A DNA stretch of 64,000 nt from Novosphingobium sp. Chol11 (lineage in GTDB: Bacteria > Pseudomonadota > Alphaproteobacteria > Sphingomonadales > Sphingomonadaceae). The stretch covers positions 1,390,650 to 1,454,649 of the forward strand of contig NZ_OBMU01000001.1 of assembly GCF_900218065.1 (NCBI RefSeq). Direction: 5' to 3'. The position numbers and the translations under genes are program-made. How positions within the stretch are numbered: the first letter of the stretch is position 1; each line of letters begins with the position of its first letter. The notes below the pieces were generated by a model. It worked only from the letters and a program-made list of their open reading frames with translations. It was not told the DNA's origin and did no database searches. Below are positions 54,350-63,886 of the stretch, piece after piece.

Positions 54350-55755
54350 CAGTCGCCCGTCAATATGCGGTCTACAAGCTGCTTCACCGTCGGCACGAAA
54401 CCGTTGGAATAGAAGGGGTCCTGCTTGAACTTGTACGCGCCATGGCCCGCGAAGAGGAGGTTCTTGTCCAGATCACCACCATGCACCGCCTCTTGCAGCG
54501 ACTTCTGAATGCAGAAGCTCCGCGGATCGGCAAGACGGCCAGTCGAGTTCGTCTCACTGTCCATCCAGCTTGAAAAGGCGCACTGGCTGAGGCAGCCCAT
54601 GCAGTCGGTCTGATCCTTGCGGATTTCCGCCTTTTCTTCTTCGGTGACGAATACAAGCGTGTTGTCAGGCGTCTTAAGCGCGGACGTGAAACCCTGCCCC
54701 ACCCATTCGCGCGCGCGGAGCAGGTCGCCGCGCGTCACCCAGAAATTCTTGCCCTTGACCCCCGCATCCAACTGGTGCGTGTGATCGCCCGCCTGTTCCG
54801 TGCTGAACGGTATCTGGCGTTCCGAGCGCGCTTCCAGCTGACGCAGGAAGGGATTGCGGACAGCCGAGCTGTAGAAACCCGTCGGTGAGAAGCGATGCAG
54901 CAGCACGTCGCCGGGTTCCAGCTGCGTGAGGCGCTGCTTCCACTCATCGGGAATGGGGCTTTCCTGCGTCAATAGCGGACGGGTGCCGAACTGGAAGGCG
55001 ATCGCGCCCAACTCCGGATTGTCGATCCAGTCGTTCCAATCCTTTAGGTGCCATACGCCGCCCGCCATGACGATCGGCACATCGTCGGAAATGCCCCCTT
55101 CACGCATCGTCGCGCGCAGGTCGCGAACGCGGGGATAGGGGTCCTGCGGCTGGCGCGGGTCTTCCGCGTTGGAAAGGCCGTTATGGCCGCCCGCCAGCCA
55201 CGGATCTTCATAGACCACCGCCGCCAGCCATTCCGAGGCCTTGGAATAGGCACGTTTCCACAGCGCGCGGAAGGCGCGGCCGGAGCTGACGATGGGAAGA
55301 TAGCTGACGCCATAGGACGCGGCGATTTCGCTCAGCTTATACGGCATCCCCGCGCCGCAGGTGACACCGGCGACCATGCCCTTGGTCTTTTCCAGGACGC
55401 CGTGCAGCACCCGCTGAGCGCCGCCCATTTCCCAAAGCACGTTAATGTTGATCGCGCCCTTGCCCCCGGCAATTTCGAAGGCGCGCTTTACCTGTTCAAC
55501 CGCGCCATCGATAGCGTAGGCGACCAGTTCTTCATGACGGTCGCGGCGGGTGCGGCCGTGATAGATTTGAGGGATGATGTTGCCCATGCTGTCATAGCTG
55601 TCGGCATTGACGGCGGACACGGTGCCGATCCCCCCTGCCGCAGCCCATGCGCCGGAGCTGGCGTGATTGGACACAGCCACGCCCTTCCCGCCTTCGACCA
55701 GCGGCCAGACTTCACGACCACCATAGATGATGGGCTTCAAACCCTTGAACAACAT
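54349..55755 (-). CDS. NAD(P)H-dependent flavin oxidoreductase / nitronate monooxygenase family protein
   Basis: A 468-residue FMN-binding TIM barrel of the 2-nitropropane dioxygenase family: GGKGVAVSNHASSGAWAAAG near the start, MVAGVTCGAGMPYKLSEIAA, and the phosphate-binding VPIVMAGGVWHLKDW. It is about 100 residues longer than the usual 320-360. The C-terminal extension contains DCMGCLSQCAFSSW (a CxxCxxxC cluster near residue 386) and a further conserved-looking stretch, perhaps a metal or iron-sulfur site. The true substrate is not clear; detoxification of nitronates is the family role. It is followed by the DUF2093 gene. Confidence 0.85.
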   Translation of the reverse strand: MLFKGLKPIIYGGREVWPLVEGGKGVAVSNHASSGAWAAAGGIGTVSAVNADSYDSMGNIIPQIYHGRTRRDRHEELVAYAIDGAVEQVKRAFEIAGGKGAININVLWEMGGAQRVLHGVLEKTKGMVAGVTCGAGMPYKLSEIAASYGVSYLPIVSSGRAFRALWKRAYSKASEWLAAVVYEDPWLAGGHNGLSNAEDPRQPQDPYPRVRDLRATMREGGISDDVPIVMAGGVWHLKDWNDWIDNPELGAIAFQFGTRPLLTQESPIPDEWKQRLTQLEPGDVLLHRFSPTGFYSSAVRNPFLRQLEARSERQIPFSTEQAGDHTHQLDAGVKGKNFWVTRGDLLRAREWVGQGFTSALKTPDNTLVFVTEEEKAEIRKDQTDCMGCLSQCAFSSWMDSETNSTGRLADPRSFCIQKSLQEAVHGGDLDKNLLFAGHGAYKFKQDPFYSNGFVPTVKQLVDRILTGD

Positions 55756-55845
55756 AATCTCCCGCGCAACAGCTGCTGGGTCATCCGTCGACTGAACGCC
55801 GCTCTATAGCAGCTTTCGCGACCGATGACGAATAACGGGCGCGCC

Positions 55846-56985
55846 CTACCGCAAAATATGAGGGCTGGATAGTGCCTGTCCATAAAGCCCCGCATAGGCA
55901 TCGACCATCGCAGCTTCTTCGAAGTCGCGCTGCGCCCGGCGCAGATTTGCCTCGCCAAGACGGATGCGAAGATCGGCACTGGCGGCCAGTTGACCGAGCG
56001 CCGCCGAAAGTCCAGCCTCGTCCTGTGCGATAAATGGCTGATTTTCCGGGGCAACCATTTGCGCCACGTCCCCTACGTCGGTGGACGCGACAGGCAGCCG
56101 CGCGGCCATGGCCTCCACCAGCGAAATCGGGAACTGTTCGCTATTGGACGACAGCGCGAAAATGTCGAACAGCCCGAGAATACGCGAGGGGTCGGGAAGG
56201 AAGCCGGGCAGGCAGATATCGTCGATGCCATGCTTGGCTGCCTCTGCGAGGATCGCCGCCCGCTCAGGGCCTTCGCCCACGATCACCAGTTGCAACTTAT
56301 CACGATGCGGCGCGACTGCCCGTACCAGGCGAGGAATATTCTTGACCGGCCGCAATCCGGCCAATGTCCCGACGAGCAGCTTGCCAGGCGAACGAACGAG
56401 GCCGGGAATGGCGTCGGGAACGGCGCCAGCATAGCGCGCCACATCAATCCCGTTGCGGATCAGATGAACCTTTGACGCGGGCTGACGCCATGTTCTTCGC
56501 GCAATCTCGTCCAGCCGGATGGACGGCACGACTAGGGCGTGGGCGCGTTGGAGCGCCAGGCGGCGATAGAGGTTGCGCTTCGTTTTGAGCCGCTCTGCCT
56601 CCTCGATATTGAAGCCGTCCTCATGATGGATGAGCGGCGGCAGGCGCAGGAAAGGCTCGCAGACGCGATGCGCCATGACGGCGTCCATGGCTCCCCAATT
56701 ATAGGTGAGCACAAGATCAAAGCCGGACAGGAAGCGTCCCAGCGCCCGAAAGCGGCTTGCGCCGGGTCGGCCGGTCAACGCTGGCGCGTCGGGGAAGCTG
56801 ACCTCCACCCCCGGCGCGATCGCGAACCGGGCGCCCATGGCGTCAGGAGCGGCGCTGACAATCGTATGGCTGGCGCGATCGCCCCACAGGTTCATGAGAC
56901 GGACAGCGCGTGCTTCCTTACCGCCCAGGGAAAAGCTGCCGTGAACATGCAGCAGGCGCGGCGGCCCGCTTCGGGTCTCAGCCAT
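55846..56985 (-). CDS. Glycosyltransferase family 4 (GT-B) protein
   Basis: About 379 residues from MAETRSGPPRLLHVHGSFSL (a longer start adds 25 non-conserved residues). The N-terminal Rossmann domain has HVHGSFSLGGKEARAVRL, and the C-terminal GT1-type domain has KLLVGTLAGLRPVKNIPRLV, LVIVGEGPERAAILAEA, ICLPGFLPDPSRILGLFDIF and the donor-binding SNSEQFPISLVEAMAARLPV with the E-x7-E pattern. It probably transfers a sugar to a surface polysaccharide or lipid; no polysaccharide cluster surrounds it. Its start overlaps the end of the hydrolase gene by eight bases. Confidence 0.9.
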   Translation of the reverse strand: MAETRSGPPRLLHVHGSFSLGGKEARAVRLMNLWGDRASHTIVSAAPDAMGARFAIAPGVEVSFPDAPALTGRPGASRFRALGRFLSGFDLVLTYNWGAMDAVMAHRVCEPFLRLPPLIHHEDGFNIEEAERLKTKRNLYRRLALQRAHALVVPSIRLDEIARRTWRQPASKVHLIRNGIDVARYAGAVPDAIPGLVRSPGKLLVGTLAGLRPVKNIPRLVRAVAPHRDKLQLVIVGEGPERAAILAEAAKHGIDDICLPGFLPDPSRILGLFDIFALSSNSEQFPISLVEAMAARLPVASTDVGDVAQMVAPENQPFIAQDEAGLSAALGQLAASADLRIRLGEANLRRAQRDFEEAAMVDAYAGLYGQALSSPHILR

Positions 56986-57847
56986 GCAGGACTCGTGCGA
57001 GGAGGCGGTCGATCCCGGCAGCGGCTTCCGATTCGTCGAGCAGCGGAGCGTGGCCGACATCGGGAACTGTCACAAGCTCAGCGCTGGGACCCATTTCCGA
57101 AAGCATGCGCTGCGCAGTGGCAGCGCTGAGCAGATCGGATCTTTCGCCCCGTAGGATGAGAGAGGGGATGCCATTAAAAGACGCCATGACAGGCCAGAGA
57201 TCGACCCCCGCCTCGCCTCCGGACAGGCGGAGGGGTTCGGCGACGCGCATGTCATAGTCCAACACGACGCGTCCGCCGCTGTTGAGCCGGTAGAGGCGCT
57301 TCGCCATGGCAAGCCATTGTTCAAGATCGTAGCGGGGGTAGATGTCGCGATTGGCTTCTTCCAGCGCGCGGGCGGCCTGAACCCAGCTTTGATGCGACTG
57401 GCCGACCCCGACATAGGTCCGGATGCGGTCGAGCCCCGCCGGTTCGAGCTTTGGCCCCACGTCGTTCAACAGCGCGCCTGCCAGCCATTCGCGGTGAGTC
57501 GCGGCAATCAACATGGTGATCAAGCCGCCGAGCGAGGTGCCGATCGCGACGAAACGGGTAATGGCGAGATCGGCTAAAAGGCGGCTGATGTCCTGCAAGT
57601 AGGTTAGCGGGACATAGGTCATCGGGTCCTTCGCCTGCGCGCTTTCGGAACGGCCGCGCATGTCGGGACAGATGAGGCGCCACTCGCCCGCGAGGCGATC
57701 GGCCAAGGGTTCGAAATCGCGAGCGTTGCGTGTCAGGCCGGGAAGGCACAGCAGCGGCGGGCGGCCATCTTCACCGCCGGCATAGTCACGATAGTGGAGC
57801 CTGAGGCCGTCGGGAGACCACCAGTAGCCGTCAGTGAAGCTGGTCAA
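56978..57847 (-). CDS. Alpha/beta hydrolase
   Basis: A 289-residue hydrolase with the nucleophile elbow GTSLGGLITML (serine near residue 110), the oxyanion strand PLLCLPGLTRNARDFEPLAD, the PDMRGRSESAQ strand, and a late acid/His pair (LILRGERSDLLSAATA, VTVPDVGHAPLLDES). Substrate unknown; the overall pattern fits esterase or lactonase-like members. The only start that keeps the N-terminal strand is a TTG at 57847 with GAGGA upstream. It is divergent from selO by 67 bases and overlaps the glycosyltransferase downstream. Confidence 0.9.
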   Translation of the reverse strand: MTSFTDGYWWSPDGLRLHYRDYAGGEDGRPPLLCLPGLTRNARDFEPLADRLAGEWRLICPDMRGRSESAQAKDPMTYVPLTYLQDISRLLADLAITRFVAIGTSLGGLITMLIAATHREWLAGALLNDVGPKLEPAGLDRIRTYVGVGQSHQSWVQAARALEEANRDIYPRYDLEQWLAMAKRLYRLNSGGRVVLDYDMRVAEPLRLSGGEAGVDLWPVMASFNGIPSLILRGERSDLLSAATAQRMLSEMGPSAELVTVPDVGHAPLLDESEAAAGIDRLLARVLHG

Positions 57848-57914
57848 CGGTCGTGCGTCCTCAAATTACAGCGAAGCGGTTGTAACTGCCCGCCTTGTCC
57901 CCCCATATCGCCGC

Positions 57915-59309
57915 ATGGACAAATCCTCGCAAGCCAGCAGATACAATCCGGCAAAGGAAATCTTCGCGTTGCAGCCCGACTTCGCCGATGAAGTCGCAGC
58001 GGCGAACTTCCCGCAGACGATATTGCGATATCGGAACGATAGGGCCGCAGCGAGCGTGGGGCTGGACCGGCTGAGCGATGAGGAGTGGCTTCGTCACTTC
58101 GGCCGATTCGAACCATTGCCAGGCAGCCTGCCGCAGCCGCTGGCATTGCGTTATCATGGCCATCAGTTCCGGGTCTATAATCCTGACATTGGCGATGGCC
58201 GGGGATTCCTGTTCGCGCAGTTGCGCGACGAAGCCGGACGGTTGCTGGACCTTGGGACGAAAGGATCGGGCCAGACGCCCTACAGCCGCTTTGGCGATGG
58301 GAGATTGACGCTGAAAGGCGGGGTTCGCGAGATATTGGCGACCGAGATGCTGGAGGCGCTGGGCGTCAACACGTCGAAGACCTTTTCATTGATCGAGACG
58401 GGCGAGGCGCTGGAGCGGCATGACGAGCCCTCCCCCACTCGCTCTGCGGTCATGGTGCGATTGAGCCATTCCCATATCCGCATCGGGTCCTTCCAGCGCG
58501 CCGCCTATTTCGATGATAAGCCTCTGCTGGAGCGGCTCACCAATTATGCGCTGCGCAACCTCTATAATGAAGAGCCGGGAAACAATGCGCCCGCGCAGTT
58601 GCTGGGCCGCGTGGTCGAGCGGACGGCTGATCTGGCGGCGAGCTACATGGTCGCGGGTTTCGTGCATGGCGTGCTGAACAGCGACAATATCAATGTGACG
58701 GGCGAAAGCTTCGACTATGGCCCATGGCGCTTTACGCCTTATTGGGAGCCGGGTTTCACGGCCGCCTATTTCGACCATGCCGGGCTTTATGCCTTCGGAC
58801 GGCAGGCTGAAGCGATTCACTGGGATGTGGCGCAATTGGCTGTTTCGCTGAGACCCTTGGTCGAAGCCGAACCGCTGATCGAGCAACTGGAGCGGTTTCC
58901 CGAATTGTTCGGAGGGGCAATGGCGCGGCGCTTTTGCTGGCGGCTAGGCGTCGTCCCCTCAGGCGATGTGAACTCAATGATCGAGGCGGCGGTCAAGGGA
59001 ATGGCCGCGAGCGAGACACAGATCGATCGTTTCTTTCATGATTGGCGAGGCGGCGAACCGCGCGAGGGAACGGACTATTCGGGCGAGGCTTGGGCGCCGT
59101 TCCGCGAAGCTGTTGCCGGGATAGAACCAAGCGGCAGGAAAGAGCATGCTTATTGGAGCGATGCCGCGCCCTGTTCGATGCATATAGACGAAGTCGAGTC
59201 CATCTGGAGCGCGATCGCCGAACGGGATGATTGGTCGCCGTTGCAGGAGAAAGTCGCGGCGATCCGGCGGATGGGTGAGGCTTTGGGGCGTGGGCCGGAA
59301 GTGCCTTGA
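57915..59309 (+). CDS. selO: Protein adenylyltransferase SelO (YdiU family)
   Basis: A 464-residue pseudokinase-fold enzyme that transfers AMP to proteins. Visible family motifs are LALRYHGHQFRVYNPDIGDG near the start, LLDLGTKGSGQTPYSRFGDG, LKGGVREILATEMLEALGVN, and FVHGVLNSDNINVTGESFDY with YGPWRF, corresponding to the catalytic loop and metal-binding Asp/Asn. SelO is linked to redox homeostasis in bacteria. I chose MDKSSQASRYNPAKEIFALQ; upstream in-frame starts overlap the divergent gene. It overlaps the next gene by four bases. Confidence 0.94.
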   Translation: MDKSSQASRYNPAKEIFALQPDFADEVAAANFPQTILRYRNDRAAASVGLDRLSDEEWLRHFGRFEPLPGSLPQPLALRYHGHQFRVYNPDIGDGRGFLFAQLRDEAGRLLDLGTKGSGQTPYSRFGDGRLTLKGGVREILATEMLEALGVNTSKTFSLIETGEALERHDEPSPTRSAVMVRLSHSHIRIGSFQRAAYFDDKPLLERLTNYALRNLYNEEPGNNAPAQLLGRVVERTADLAASYMVAGFVHGVLNSDNINVTGESFDYGPWRFTPYWEPGFTAAYFDHAGLYAFGRQAEAIHWDVAQLAVSLRPLVEAEPLIEQLERFPELFGGAMARRFCWRLGVVPSGDVNSMIEAAVKGMAASETQIDRFFHDWRGGEPREGTDYSGEAWAPFREAVAGIEPSGRKEHAYWSDAAPCSMHIDEVESIWSAIAERDDWSPLQEKVAAIRRMGEALGRGPEVP

Positions 59310-59827
59310 AAACCGGCCAGACCCCGGCCCAGCGCAAGGCCGCCTTTCCGCCCAGCGCGGACAAACGCACGACACTGCTGATCCTTGGCAGCCTGCCGGG
59401 CGATGCCTCTATCAGGCAGGGTGAATATTATGCTCATCGCGGGAACGCTTTCTGGTCGCTGATGAGCGATGTGCTGGGTGATGATCTGCGCGCACTGCCC
59501 TATGCCATGCGGCTGAAGCAATTGCGCGCCCAAGGCGTCGGCCTGTGGGACGTGATCGAAAGCGCGGACCGCGAAGGTAGTCTCGACAGCGCTATCCGGG
59601 GTGCGGAGTTTCGGGATTTGAGGGGCTTTATCGCGCAGCTGCCTGCGCTGCGGGCGATCGCGTTCAACGGCAAGACAGCGTCAGTGCATGGCCGACGTCA
59701 GATCGGTACTGCCACGGAGTTGACGATGATCGATTTGCCATCCAGCAGCGGCGCCTATGCCATGCTTTCCAGAGACAAGAAGGCAGAGGCGTGGCGGACG
59801 TTGCGTCGATGGATTGCACCGTCCTAA
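59306..59827 (+). CDS. DNA-deoxyinosine glycosylase (UDG superfamily, HDG type)
   Basis: A 173-residue enzyme of the hypoxanthine-DNA glycosylase branch of the uracil-DNA-glycosylase superfamily: LLILGSLPGDASIRQGEYYA then HRGNAFWSLMSDVL, LWDVIESADREGSLDSAIRG, IAFNGKTAS and IDLPSSSGAYAMLSRDKKAE, the closing active-site loop. It should remove hypoxanthine (deaminated adenine) from DNA. It starts at TTG overlapping the selO stop (TTGA), a coupled arrangement seen elsewhere in this window. Mature length matches the family. Confidence 0.88.
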   Translation: MKTGQTPAQRKAAFPPSADKRTTLLILGSLPGDASIRQGEYYAHRGNAFWSLMSDVLGDDLRALPYAMRLKQLRAQGVGLWDVIESADREGSLDSAIRGAEFRDLRGFIAQLPALRAIAFNGKTASVHGRRQIGTATELTMIDLPSSSGAYAMLSRDKKAEAWRTLRRWIAPS

Positions 59828-59882
59828 CATTGACGTAAGCGTAAGGCGGACTTAGACCATTTGCATCAAGAGGGTGCCGACG

Positions 59883-60344
59883 GTGAGCAAGAGTGTCTAT
59901 TTCGAGGATTTGGAAATCGGCGACAGGCTGGATTTTGGTCCGGTAAGTGTCAGCCGCGACGAAATCATGGCCTTTGCCGCTGAATTCGATGCCCAGCCTT
60001 TCCACCTGTCGGATGAAGCGGCCGCAGGGACGCATTTCGGGAGCCTGTCGGCGAGCGGCTGGCACACGACTGCGCTGTTCATGAAGATGTTCGTCGCGAA
60101 GATGCAGGCCGCCGGGCATCAGGATGCGAGCCTGGGCGCCATGGGCATCGATGAACTGCGATGGCTGCGGCCAGTGAGGCCTGGCGATACGCTGAGGGGC
60201 ACATCCGAGGTCGTGGAAAAGAAGGCGTCCCGGAGCAGACCGGAGATGGGCGTAGTCAAGAGCAGGGTCACTGTGTTGAACCAGCGGGATGAGCCGGTGC
60301 TGACGATGATGCCGATCACGATGTTCCGCACGCGTCCGAACTGA
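59883..60344 (+). CDS. MaoC-like dehydratase (hotdog fold)
   Basis: About 153 residues from a GTG at 59883 (MSKSVYFEDLEIGDRLDFGP); another in-frame GTG lies at 59874. The hydratase-2 motif is present around FDAQPFHLSDEAAAGTHFGS and LSASGWHTTALFMKMFVA with the catalytic Asp/His pair, and RWLRPVRPGDTLRGTSEVVE follows. MaoC proteins hydrate or dehydrate acyl-CoA intermediates, but the exact substrate is unknown. It converges on the periplasmic unknown with a 12-base gap. Confidence 0.9.
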   Translation: MSKSVYFEDLEIGDRLDFGPVSVSRDEIMAFAAEFDAQPFHLSDEAAAGTHFGSLSASGWHTTALFMKMFVAKMQAAGHQDASLGAMGIDELRWLRPVRPGDTLRGTSEVVEKKASRSRPEMGVVKSRVTVLNQRDEPVLTMMPITMFRTRPN

Positions 60345-60356
60345 CGCGGAAAATCT

Positions 60357-60887
60357 TTATCGGTTCTGGACTGGCGGCAGCGGCTGATTGGCGCGCGCGT
60401 CCGCAGCCATGATGCGGACTTGGCTGGATGCCGCACCCAACAGTTGAATGAGATGCACGCCTGGCGTCAGATCGAACCAGACGATCTTCCGGATGCCCGA
60501 ACATCCCGGGCCAGGACTGTGCGCGGTGGACGCGATAGGGCTATTCCCGAAGACGATATCGACCCAGGCGGGACCGGAAAGGCCTATCCCTATCCGTGCC
60601 GGTGTCTTGACGGCCAGGCTGAAGAGGCCGCCATAGCTTTTAGGTGCCTGATGTTCAGGTTTGACCACATATTGGACTTGAAGCGAAGGGCGCAGCGTCG
60701 CCACGACGGGCTTGCCCAAGATAAGACGAGGTGCCGAAGCCGCTTCGCCCGCGGCGGATTCCGTTCCGCTCTGGTTCCAACTGGTCCAAGGTTCAGGGGG
60801 CAGCGGCGCGTCAAGGCATGGGTCGGCGGCAAGTGCGGGCGCGGAAAGGCTCATGGCAGCGAGGCAAGCGATCAGGCGCATCGTCAT
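60357..60887 (-). CDS. Periplasmic protein of unknown function, coupled to mutL
   Basis: A 176-residue protein with signal peptide (MTMRLIACLAAMSLSAPALA-ADPC). The mature part carries DPCLDAPLPPEPWTSWNQSG near the N-terminus, KSYGGLFSLAVKTPARIGIG, PAWVDIVFGNSPIASTAHSP and WFDLTPGVHLIQLLGAASSQ, which looks like a small beta-sandwich, and one cysteine near each end. I recognise no family. Its ATG overlaps the mutL stop by four bases (ATGA), with GGAAGG close ahead; a second ATG at 60881 is possible. Expression with mutL is likely; a functional link is not. Confidence 0.75.
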   Translation of the reverse strand: MTMRLIACLAAMSLSAPALAADPCLDAPLPPEPWTSWNQSGTESAAGEAASAPRLILGKPVVATLRPSLQVQYVVKPEHQAPKSYGGLFSLAVKTPARIGIGLSGPAWVDIVFGNSPIASTAHSPGPGCSGIRKIVWFDLTPGVHLIQLLGAASSQVRIMAADARANQPLPPVQNR

Positions 60888-62662
60888 TTCCTTCCGAATA
60901 GCTTTTCTATGTCTCCATGGCCTAGCTTTACCCAGGTCGGACGACCGTGATTGCACTGGCCGCTGCGTGGCGTGATCTCCATCTCGCGCAGGAGCGCGTT
61001 CATTTCCGCCACGCTCAGCACCCGGCCCGCGCGGACCGAGCCGTGGCATGCCATCGTCGCTGCGACCAGATCGAGCCGCTCCTTCAGGGATAGCGCTTCG
61101 TCATAAGCAGCGAGATCATCGGCTAGGTCGGTGACAAGCCCCTGCACGTCCCCTTGGCCCAGCATCGCGGGCACGGCGCGCACAAGCATGGCGGAGGGGC
61201 CGAACCGCTCCAGTTCAAGGCCGAAGTTACGCAGCTCATCGATGCGCGTTTCCAGGCGATCGCAGGCGGGCTCATCCAGTTCGACCACTTCGGGCAGCAG
61301 CAGCGCCTGCGTGGCGACGCGCTGCCCCTCCATGGCGCGGCGCATGCGTTCGAGCGTAAGGCGCTCGTGGGCGGCATGCTGATCGACGATCACCAGCCCA
61401 TCCTCCGCCTCCGCGACGATATAGGTGCGCGCCACCTGTCCGCGCGCGACGCCGAGCGGGAAGCTGGTCCCTTCCGGCGCGGGTGCGGCGGCAGGCTCGG
61501 CGCGCGCCTGTGGCGGGGGCGTGGTGAAGGAGGGGCGACGATCAGCGAACGTGGCGGCAGGCGGCGCATAGTTTAGCGAGCCAGCTTCGAAGATGGGAAG
61601 CGCGCTGATCGGCGTGGGCGTAACCGGCTCGGTTTTCCAGGCGGAAAGGCTCGCCGGATCGGCCTGCTGCACGGACCGAAAGCCCCCTGCGTCGAGCGCG
61701 CGACGGACGCCCGACACGATCATGCCCCGGATCATCGCAGGGTCACGAAAACGCACTTCCGTCTTCGCCGGGTGGACGTTGACGTCCACCTCAAGCGGTG
61801 GAACGTCCAGGAACAGGGCCACCACCGGGTGCCTGTCCCGCGCCAGCATGTCGGCATAAGCGCCGCGCACCGCGCCGATCAGCAAGCGGTCGCGAACAGG
61901 GCGGCCGTTGACGAACAGGAACTGATGATCGCCAACGCCGCGATTATAAGTCGGCAGCGACGCCACGCCCGACAGGCGCACGCCTTCGCGTTCCAGCGAG
62001 ACGATGACATGGTTTTCCGCGAGCGCCCGGTCGGTAAGGGCAGCGACGCGATCCTCCCGCGCCTCTCCCCCCTGAACGGCGATCGCCCGGCGGCCGTCAT
62101 GTTCCAGCGTGAAGGCCACCGAAGGGTGCGCCATTGCGAGCCTTCGCACGACATCAAGGCAGGCTGCATATTCCGCCTTGGCAGAACGCAGGAATTTGCG
62201 GCGAGCGGGCACCCTTGCGAACAGCTGTTCCACGGTGATCCGCGTGCCCGGCGGCAAGGCAGCAGGGCCTTCGGACAGCAGCACGCCATTGTCGACGGTG
62301 CGGTTCCAGCCATCCTGCCCCTTGGGCCTGCTGTCGATCGACAAGCGCGCAACGCTGGCGATGGATGGGAGCGCTTCACCACGGAAGCCCAGGGTGGACA
62401 CATTCTCGATCGCGTCGTCGGGCAGCTTCGACGTCGCATGCCGCTCAAGCGCCAGCGCGATTTCGTGCGCGGCCATGCCGCAGCCGTCGTCACTCACTTC
62501 GATCCGGTCCAGCCCGCCGCCGCTCAACCTGATGGAAATGCGGGTCGATTTAGCATCCAGTGCGTTTTCAATGACTTCCTTGAGCGCGCTGGCGGGTCTT
62601 TCGACCACTTCACCGGCAGCGATACGATTGACCAGATGTTCGGGCAGGCGGCGTATTGACAT
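60884..62662 (-). CDS. mutL: DNA mismatch repair protein MutL
   Basis: A 592-residue protein. The GHKL ATPase domain is intact (GEVVERPASALKEVIENALD, VSDDGCGMAAHEIALALERH, STLGFRGEALPSIASVARLS). The C-terminal domain carries IVDQHAAHERLTLERMRRAM, ACHGSVRAGRVLSVAEMNAL and GQCNHGRPTWVKL, the metal-site motifs of nicking MutL proteins, as expected in bacteria without MutH. Visible residues are consistent with endonuclease activity, guided by MutS and the sliding clamp. It is divergent from mreB by 159 bases and its stop overlaps the next gene. Confidence 0.96.
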   Translation of the reverse strand: MSIRRLPEHLVNRIAAGEVVERPASALKEVIENALDAKSTRISIRLSGGGLDRIEVSDDGCGMAAHEIALALERHATSKLPDDAIENVSTLGFRGEALPSIASVARLSIDSRPKGQDGWNRTVDNGVLLSEGPAALPPGTRITVEQLFARVPARRKFLRSAKAEYAACLDVVRRLAMAHPSVAFTLEHDGRRAIAVQGGEAREDRVAALTDRALAENHVIVSLEREGVRLSGVASLPTYNRGVGDHQFLFVNGRPVRDRLLIGAVRGAYADMLARDRHPVVALFLDVPPLEVDVNVHPAKTEVRFRDPAMIRGMIVSGVRRALDAGGFRSVQQADPASLSAWKTEPVTPTPISALPIFEAGSLNYAPPAATFADRRPSFTTPPPQARAEPAAAPAPEGTSFPLGVARGQVARTYIVAEAEDGLVIVDQHAAHERLTLERMRRAMEGQRVATQALLLPEVVELDEPACDRLETRIDELRNFGLELERFGPSAMLVRAVPAMLGQGDVQGLVTDLADDLAAYDEALSLKERLDLVAATMACHGSVRAGRVLSVAEMNALLREMEITPRSGQCNHGRPTWVKLGHGDIEKLFGRK

Positions 62663-62809
62663 TGATTAGTGACTAGCCCAAGCGAGCGCTTTCCGCGAGC
62701 CGTTGCCCCCGAAAATTTTGCCTCATCACAGGGAATGATGACAGGGACGGCGGAACGTGGCAGGGACCTCCGAACGCCCCGGTTCGCGTCGCCGGGACGG
62801 GCGGGCTGA

Positions 62810-63868
<1,059 letters not shown>

Positions 63869-63886
63869 GGTCAGGGGGACCACTAC

